A DNA stretch of 64,000 nt from Isoetes taiwanensis. Lineage: Eukaryota > Streptophyta > Lycopodiopsida > Isoetales > Isoetaceae. Position numbers and translations under genes: made by a program. Below, one piece after another: positions 58,470-64,000 of the stretch (its first letter is position 1; every line of letters begins with the position of its first letter). Under the pieces are notes generated by a model. The model was not told where the DNA came from, ran no database searches, and was given only the letters and a program-made list of their open reading frames with translations. Location: NCBI GenBank assembly GCA_021234155.1, contig JAJEKV010000242.1, forward strand, positions 122,001 to 186,000. The letters are read 5' to 3'.

Positions 58470-60584
58470 AGGTCAAGTTGATACCGCCTCTCTCTTGTCC
58501 AACTGTGCTACTGCCGAGGTGCTGGGTAGGAGTGCGCTCGTTGTTTCCCCTCTGATTCCCATCCGCTCTTGGAGTGCTATGAACTCCTCCTCTATGGGTA
58601 ACTCCCGTTGAGCCATCATCTGCCTAATGCTGGTGTAGACTTATATATCTGTTGATGACTGGCCAGTGTACGTCCAGGCCTTCCTTATACTGATGAGGAA
58701 GTCTTGAGTCTCCCGATCGATGAAGTCATCGAGGTCGGGCTGCTGGCGTAGGAGGTGTAGGAGCTCGTCTATCCTGTAACCCTTGTCCCTGCATTCGGGA
58801 AGGTTCTTGATGTCGTGTAGGGTCAGGTATGCTTCTCCTTGAATGATGACCGAGGTTAGGCTCATGATGCCTAGCCCAAGTGGTGGAGCTGTCCTTGTCG
58901 CTCTTAACCCCTCTTCGAAGCTCGGAAGGTGCTCCTCTGCTTGTTGCCTTTCTTGTGTGGAGTCGACGTCGATGATGTCTTCCACGTCAGACCCATGTCC
59001 TTCCTCTTCCTCTTCCTCCTGCTCTGCCTCTTCGTACTCCAGAAGCATCTGCTCCTCTTCGCCTGCTTCCATGGCCATGGGCTTAAGATCTAGGGGTTGA
59101 ACAAAAGGTTCTCCTATCTGGGTTTGGGCCCTTTGGGACAAGAATATAGCTACAGCTGCAGTGTAGGAGAAATATCTCCTCCTATTTACTGCTACAGACA
59201 TGTAGTTGGGCATGCGGGTAGCCTTATTTTCTAGATACTTGTCTATCTTTGGAATGTCCTGCAGAGCTTCACGAAGAGCCATGCTGGGTGCGAAGTATCC
59301 TATGCAAGGGGGAAGTTCTACCAAAGAGGGCCCTATCTTGGCATGGAACTCTGTCATGATCTCTTGGTAGTATGGAGTAGCATTGATGGTGGCATCCACA
59401 TCGATCTCCTTTACGAAAAGCAATGAAGACCGAAGTCGATGTCAAACTTCTTCAGCCACATGAGCAAAGTGGCATTGTACCATCGCTTTGAATCACGAGA
59501 GGTTGCCATGATGCTACAGCTCTTTGGGGTTATCAAACAGATAAAGGAAGCGCCTCGGGAGCTGAAAAATTGCACATCTGTTACTCTCTTCGTGCTGTCG
59601 AACTCTTGTAAGATTTCTCTGGTTAATCTTGCAAAGGTAGCTCTTGGTATTAGTAGTCCATAGCTCCTCTGAAAATGACGGATCTCTCGAGCAGCTCTCG
59701 CAAAATAGGAGTCCGCCTTTCTCTTCATCGGCTTCTTTGGTGGTGTGGGTCTCTCCGGAGGCAGCTTCAGCGTGTTCTTGGATGGCCTTCCTCCCTCCAC
59801 GTATGTCACCTTGTGTTCTTCATAATATTTGGAGTACTCCTCGTACATTTTCATGTACTCGTTGTACTCCTTCAGCTTCTTCCTGTACTCCCGCTCATGC
59901 TTGAGTACATAAGGTTCTCATGCCGACCTGCCCTTCTTTGGATCTGTTGTCGGCTTCGGCCACTTGGGGTATGGGGGAGCTGCTGCTGCAGATTCCTCCT
60001 CCTCAGCATCCACATTCGAAGGTCCCGAGCCTTCTGTTGGGCGAGGGACCCTTGATTCATCTTCGTCTGACGCAGTGTCTGATGACGATGATGGCGGCCT
60101 GTCGGGCTCCCGCTCCCTTATGCTGACCCCCATTACCGGTATCGACTTTGTCTTGCGCCGGGGTTTCTTGGGCACCTCAGGATCCTTCCATTTATCCTCC
60201 TTCAACTTTTGGCGCTCCTCCCTCAATCTCTTCCGCTCCAGCTTCTCTGCAATCCTCTTCCTCTTTGCCGCTCTCTTCCTCTTTCCCATCTTCTTCAGAT
60301 TATGTACCAGCTCCTCTGGTAGTGCTTCGTCCTCGTCATCCTCGTTCTCGCCTCCGCCAGCCCTAGGCGCGGGGGTTCTCCCCTCGCCGGGGTTTTTGGG
60401 GTGGTCCTCCTCGTCTCTTTGCTCTTGATCCTCCTCCTCAAAGATCGGGATTAGTGGTCGGGGTTTTCTTCTTGTGCGGCTCGCTCCTCGAGCCTCTCGG
60501 CCTTCCGTTGAGCTTGCGAGGACACGGCGCCGACATAATCGTCTGGTACTACCATCCGAAAGCGGTTTGTTTGATACGGGCCAT
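58470..60584 (-). pseudogene. Histone H3-like gene with long insertion, in the gypsy leader
   Basis: The start at 60584 encodes MARIKQTA, matching the canonical H3 N-terminus (MARTKQTA) in seven of eight residues. After a frameshift come a charged helix (SSQAQRKAERLEER), acidic runs, and the very basic MGKRKRAAKRKRIAEKLERK. The histone fold follows at 59695-59600: REIRHFQRSYGLLIPRATF and ARLTREILQEF correspond to H3 alpha-N and alpha-1 (REIRRYQKSTELLI, F-RLVREI-QDF). The alpha-2/alpha-3 region is present but frameshifted (VQFFSSRGASFICL onward). Downstream (59423-58641) lies a 260-residue frame with a Glu-rich block and no known domain. Canonical H3 is about 136 residues; this is several times longer. 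It lies between the primer-binding site and gag on the same strand. It may be retroelement cargo or a neighbour gene overrun by the element. Confidence 0.6.
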
Positions 60585-61241
60585 ATTTTGAAATAAGTTG
60601 ATCGCCTTCCAAGTGCCTAAAAATTGCCTTGTTGGATGGAGAGACAAATTAGTCGAGAAGGAAAGTGAAAATGAAGAATCCTAGTGGTCTATTTATAGGT
60701 CTGGGGATTTTAGGGTTTGGACCTGCAATTTCATATCATACCATTCTGTAAGGCATTAGTGTTTGTAGGATCAATACATTAGGTTTGTTTAGGCAAAAAG
60801 TGCCCACCACTCCACACTGTGGCGTGAGAAGCACTTTCAAAAGTTTTGAAATGCCTGTGGCGCACTCGTGAGGGTCACCCTTTTTAGCTCAAACTTTCAT
60901 TTTATAAACAGTTTCTTGATGTTATAACATACAGTTCTAGCTCAAATTCAAGGTTTAAGCTGCCCTGCCTATCAGATTGCTCTAATTATGCATCTATCTA
61001 GGTCAACATGGGTCCACCACTCACACAGTGCGTGAGAAGCATTCTCAAAAGTTTTGGAAATGCCCAGGGCGCACTCTGTGAGGGGTCACACTTTTTTGGC
61101 CTTAATTTTTCAGGATTTTCCTATCTTTCTTCCCGTCCTAGCATTATTCTACTTTGCTGCTCTAAGGATTGGAAAAACTTTTCCCAATTTTCGAGGTTCA
61201 TGCTTGGGTTGCTATTCCCAAGACTGGAAGTCTACTGTTAG
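60585..61241. other. Leader region with a dispersed ~100-bp duplication
   Basis: 60795-60895 and 61005-61105 share CCACCACTC, GTGAGAAGCA, TCAAAAGTTTTG and GCGCACTC in order. No gene seen. Confidence 0.6.
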
Positions 61242-61960
61242 CAGGGATAGGTTCAATACGCTGTACGTTTTATACGGAATACGTATGAATTGTATGATAC
61301 GGCACATATTTGTCGTATAAAACGTAAAAAATACGGCAAAAAAAAATTCCGGCGTCGAAAGATTTTCGCGTATGCGAAACCTTCTAAATCGCGTCTGTGA
61401 AACAGTTGAAAACCGTGAAAAAAAAAAAAAACTTTGGCGTTACAGAAACATCGTGACGCTGAAACCTGTTCAGCGTCGTAAAAAAACTTTTAAGTAGAAG
61501 GTTAAACGCGTCTGCAGATTTTCAAGTTTCAAATTCATAATTTTTTTTTTTTTTCGCGCATTGAATTTGAAATTTGAATTCGCCAGACGAAAATCAGATA
61601 AACAACATCATAAAACTTTTTTTGACGTGAGCGAAAACGTTATAAAGCGGTAGCAAAAAAAAAAAAAAATTATTACAATTTGAAATTTGAAAGCTTGCTT
61701 ACAAATGAAGGTTTTCGGCGTCTGTAACGCCCCAATATATATATATATTTTTTAAAGATGCACGCGGTTTTTTTGGTTTCACAAACGCTTTTCAAGCGTC
61801 TGACCTTGAATCAAGGTTTCACATTATGCGAAATTTTTTTTTTCCGGCCGGCGACCTTTTAATACTTCAAATACGTATTTTATTAAAAAATATGTATTTT
61901 TTGACTTTATACGTCAGGAATTTGAATTTTGTACGTATAGAACCTATCCCTGACTGTTAG
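61234..61960. mobile_element. hAT-type MITE, second family (711 bp, 61242-61952), TSD ACTGTTAG
   Basis: The ends CAGGGATAGGTTCAATACG and (reverse complement) CAGGGATAGGTTCTATACG match at 18 of 19 positions. The 8-bp duplication ACTGTTAG is perfect (61234-61241, 61953-61960). The interior is AT-rich, with GCGTC/GACGC motifs and poly(A/T) runs, and has no ORF. It lies in the leader of the gypsy element, which it therefore postdates. Confidence 0.94.
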
Positions 61961-62006
61961 TTCTAACCGGGGAATGGTCGGTCCCGATCTTGGTTTACCA
62001 AAATCA

Positions 62007-62019
62007 TGCTCTGATACCA
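62007..62019 (-). other. tRNA-iMet primer-binding site of the gypsy element
   Basis: The minus strand reads TGGTATCAGAGCA, an exact match to the primer-binding site for initiator methionine tRNA. It lies three bases from the LTR end (TGACGTCC on the plus strand at 62023), fixing the direction of the element as leftward. Confidence 0.85.
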
Positions 62020-62022
62020 CCG

Positions 62023-62100
62023 TGACGTCCCCTACTTCTTCTACGATGCTCCCATCGTATCAGAAGGCGGAGTTCATCCCCGCAGCCAAAACCGGGCGGC
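62023..62100 (-). repeat. Last ~78 bp of a gypsy LTR, cut by a hAT element
   Basis: Adjacent to the primer-binding site; its terminal GTAGGGGACGTCA resembles the GTAGGGGAGCGTCACA end of the LTR at 14554. The LTR is interrupted at 62100/62101 by the hAT terminus. The missing front part matches in kind the LTR at 27500-28943, which is cut by the same hAT family. Confidence 0.65.
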
Positions 62101-63666
62101 AAGTGTTGGGCAAAGTCCGATGGCCCTATAGGAAAATTTCCTGCTCATGTTAGTCTCAATAGGAAATGGAAAAATTCAACCGGAAACTTCCTGCTGTTGC
62201 TATTTTTCAAGGAAGTTACACAACACAAGTTTTAGTTCATATTCATATTTCCTCCACCATGTCATCATCATCTTCATCCTCCTCATCATGAAATATGTTA
62301 GCTTCTTCCTCCATCTCATTTGAACATCCAGTATAAATATGACGATATTCTGCACTATCCTTCCATAATTTAACTGCCATAGTAAAGTCAAAGTCTTCAA
62401 GAGGTGGCCCTTCCATGAAAAATACGGAAGTAAAGCATCTGTTCCTTCCGTCTGAAGTCTATTTCTAAACTTACTTTTAATGCGGTTCAATCGACTGAAC
62501 CCTCACTCACATGCTGCTGTGCTAGAACGTTGCACAAGTCCAATGATTGCAACCTTTAGAAGCTCAGGAAATTTATCCTTCCATGTATCACTGTAATAAA
62601 TCATTGTCCAAATGTCCCTAAAATTTCTTCCAAACCATTCAGTACTTGCTTGCTCCTAAACACTATAAATTCTTGACATAACTTACCTTTGTCCACAATT
62701 GGAGGATGTATACGAGCACCTACTTTCTTTTCATTTCCATAAAATTCTCCAATGTTCTTTATCTGCTGAACTCCATAAACTTTCAATTCCTGTTTACCAC
62801 TAGGCATGTTCATAGGAGATAAAATTTTCAAGTCAGAAAGAGTTACCAGATCCTGAAGTCTAGATTCCAATGTACTAGTTATTGCTTTTGCAAAAGCAGT
62901 TTGGAACTCAATTGCAAAGGTAAGATCTTCACCATCTATGTTTCTATCCATCTCCACACTCCTATACATGTGACCTTTTAGTGCTGATCTTAGAGCTGCA
63001 AGCATTCCATCATTTCCCCCAAAGTCAGGAATAACTGGATACTCTTTGCTATCCTTGTCAAATCCATTGAGATCCGGGCAAATTTTGTTGTGAAAAAGCC
63101 TCATCTATTTCCATAATTGCAGCCCCGCATAAACTAGCAATGCATGTTACATCAACATACTCCTTCCGAAATTCTAAACTTAGATTTGACGTGATTTCAG
63201 AATATCGGCAAGAAGAAAGTGTAGGATATAAACAATCTTGAATTTCTTCAAGGACAAATAGATGGGCTTCTGTCATTATCAACCTCCAAAGCCTTCATCA
63301 TAGGCTCATATGCATCACATACTCTTGCAATAGCACCATGCCTACTAAGCCATCTTGTTTTCACAATTCCTAAAAACGTAAATTAGAATATTCAAGTGCT
63401 ACTTGCATGTCATGCTTCCCTTGCCTCAAAGTGCTTCTAGAGAAATAAGAGGCTACACGATTCACTAATTCATCGACAAGCTTACAAGTTGTCTTTGTGG
63501 TATCTTTTTTGGAAGCCTCCTCCACACACAAATTTGTGCGATGTGCACAACAATGCAAACTAGTCATGAAGGGATTAACCATCTTCAACCTAGTTGCCAC
63601 ACCTGTGTTTTGACCAACCATCACAGAAGCTCCATCACTACCAAACCCAATGAACTTTCGGATAAC
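62101..63666 (-). pseudogene. hAT transposase C-terminal half with 3' terminus
   Basis: The minus strand starts near 63666 with VIRKFIGFGSDGASVMVG (GSDGA motif of ZNF862/DUF4371 hAT proteins), continues with FMTSLHCCAHRTNLCVEEAS and VKTRWLSR-like sequence across 63360, then the middle region (63104-62601) and a frameshifted C-terminus with MNRIKSKFRNRLQT and an LWQLNYGRI-like dimerisation segment. The element ends at AAGTGTTGGGCAAAGTCC (62101). The N-terminal half is missing here: sequence switches to GGCACCCAAAG at 63669. Confidence 0.8.
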
Positions 63667-64000
63667 AAGGCACCCAAAGATTTAACTATCATAGATAACC
63701 ACTACAAAACCACTATGATAGTGGTTTTCCATGCAAAAATAATTTTCCTTAATAAAATCCACCTATTATAGTGGTTTTTAGAATGGAACTATGGTTTTGC
63801 ATGCTAGTTTATACTCTTATGTGGTTAATTGAGACTGATGAAGGTTTTTATCCAGGTCTTTGCTACGAGTTTGGCATGTCATAGTGGTTAATTATGCAAT
63901 TTGCAACTTAGAGAGTAAGAAGGTAATGTTTGATAGTTTTTTTATACATGTAGATGGTTTTGGGAGTGGTTTTAACTGGCAATACTTCAATGTTCATATA
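63667..64000 (+). mobile_element. Start of a GGCACCCAAA element
   Basis: GGCACCCAAAGATTTAACTA is followed by AACCACTACAAAACCACTAT and GATAGTGGTTTT, with a local inverted repeat CCACTATGATAGTGG. ATAGTGGTTTT-like motifs recur to the window end. No gene. The same element type begins at 30492. Confidence 0.5.

Noticed and set aside
58843-60428. Plus-strand Ser-rich ORFs (58843-59100, 59675-60428)
   Set aside because: They are complements of the acidic and Lys-rich stretches of the minus-strand H3-like gene.

Overview
The window reads as nuclear DNA of a land plant with a large, repeat-packed genome. Evidence: plant-type Ty1/copia and Ty3/gypsy elements primed by initiator-methionine tRNA, plant LINEs with a DUF4283-like ORF1, a PPR fragment, a chloroplast-type J-domain fragment, an eight-cysteine secreted protein and spliceosomal GT..AG introns. 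The mix of DUF7869-type genes, PPR debris and unusual transposons fits a seed-free plant (fern or lycophyte) better than a flowering plant, but that is inference. Nothing here looks bacterial, organellar or CRISPR-like.

Layout. 1-5885: a Ty1/copia element without reverse transcriptase, its integrase interrupted by about 2.1 kb that holds a thioredoxin-like fragment. 5886-14553: LINE remnants on the minus strand (5886-6330, 7873-12420, 13485-14553), one carrying a hAT-type MITE. 14554-16990: a gypsy LTR plus gag, minus strand. 17-27 kb: mostly unassigned, with an FCP1/SCP-like phosphatase pseudogene (20.6-21.4 kb) and the best simple host-type gene, a secreted Tyr-rich eight-cysteine protein (22138-22449). 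27.5-28.9 kb: a second LTR of the gypsy family, ending at the 5' half of a hAT transposon that also holds a PPR fragment.

30.5-51.3 kb is a nest. A full-length LINE (30547-51320, poly(A) tail, AAAACCAT at both ends) is interrupted by a 290-bp TA-flanked MITE in ORF1 and by a 14.16-kb transposon (34356-48515; termini CACGGGGGG, perfect 8-bp target duplication CATCAGGC) carrying a transposase-like gene with a spliced 3' end. Inside that lies a 9.3-kb element (35222-44525) with 31-bp terminal inverted repeats, a DUF7869-type gene, a spliced DNA-methyltransferase-like gene and about 30 copies of a palindrome GGTATAAATTTATACC. A 604-bp hAT MITE has jumped into the palindromes. This innermost element is the most novel system in the window.

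53-62.1 kb: a J-domain pseudogene, then a minus-strand gypsy element whose leader, between primer-binding site and gag, contains a histone H3-like gene with an H3-type N-terminal tail. 62.1-63.7 kb: the 3' half of a hAT transposase in opposite orientation to the half at 29-30.5 kb. The two halves meet at the same codon, and both abut GGCACCCAAA, suggesting an inversion of about 33 kb or two copies of one broken composite. Nearly all coding sequence is transposon-derived and decayed.
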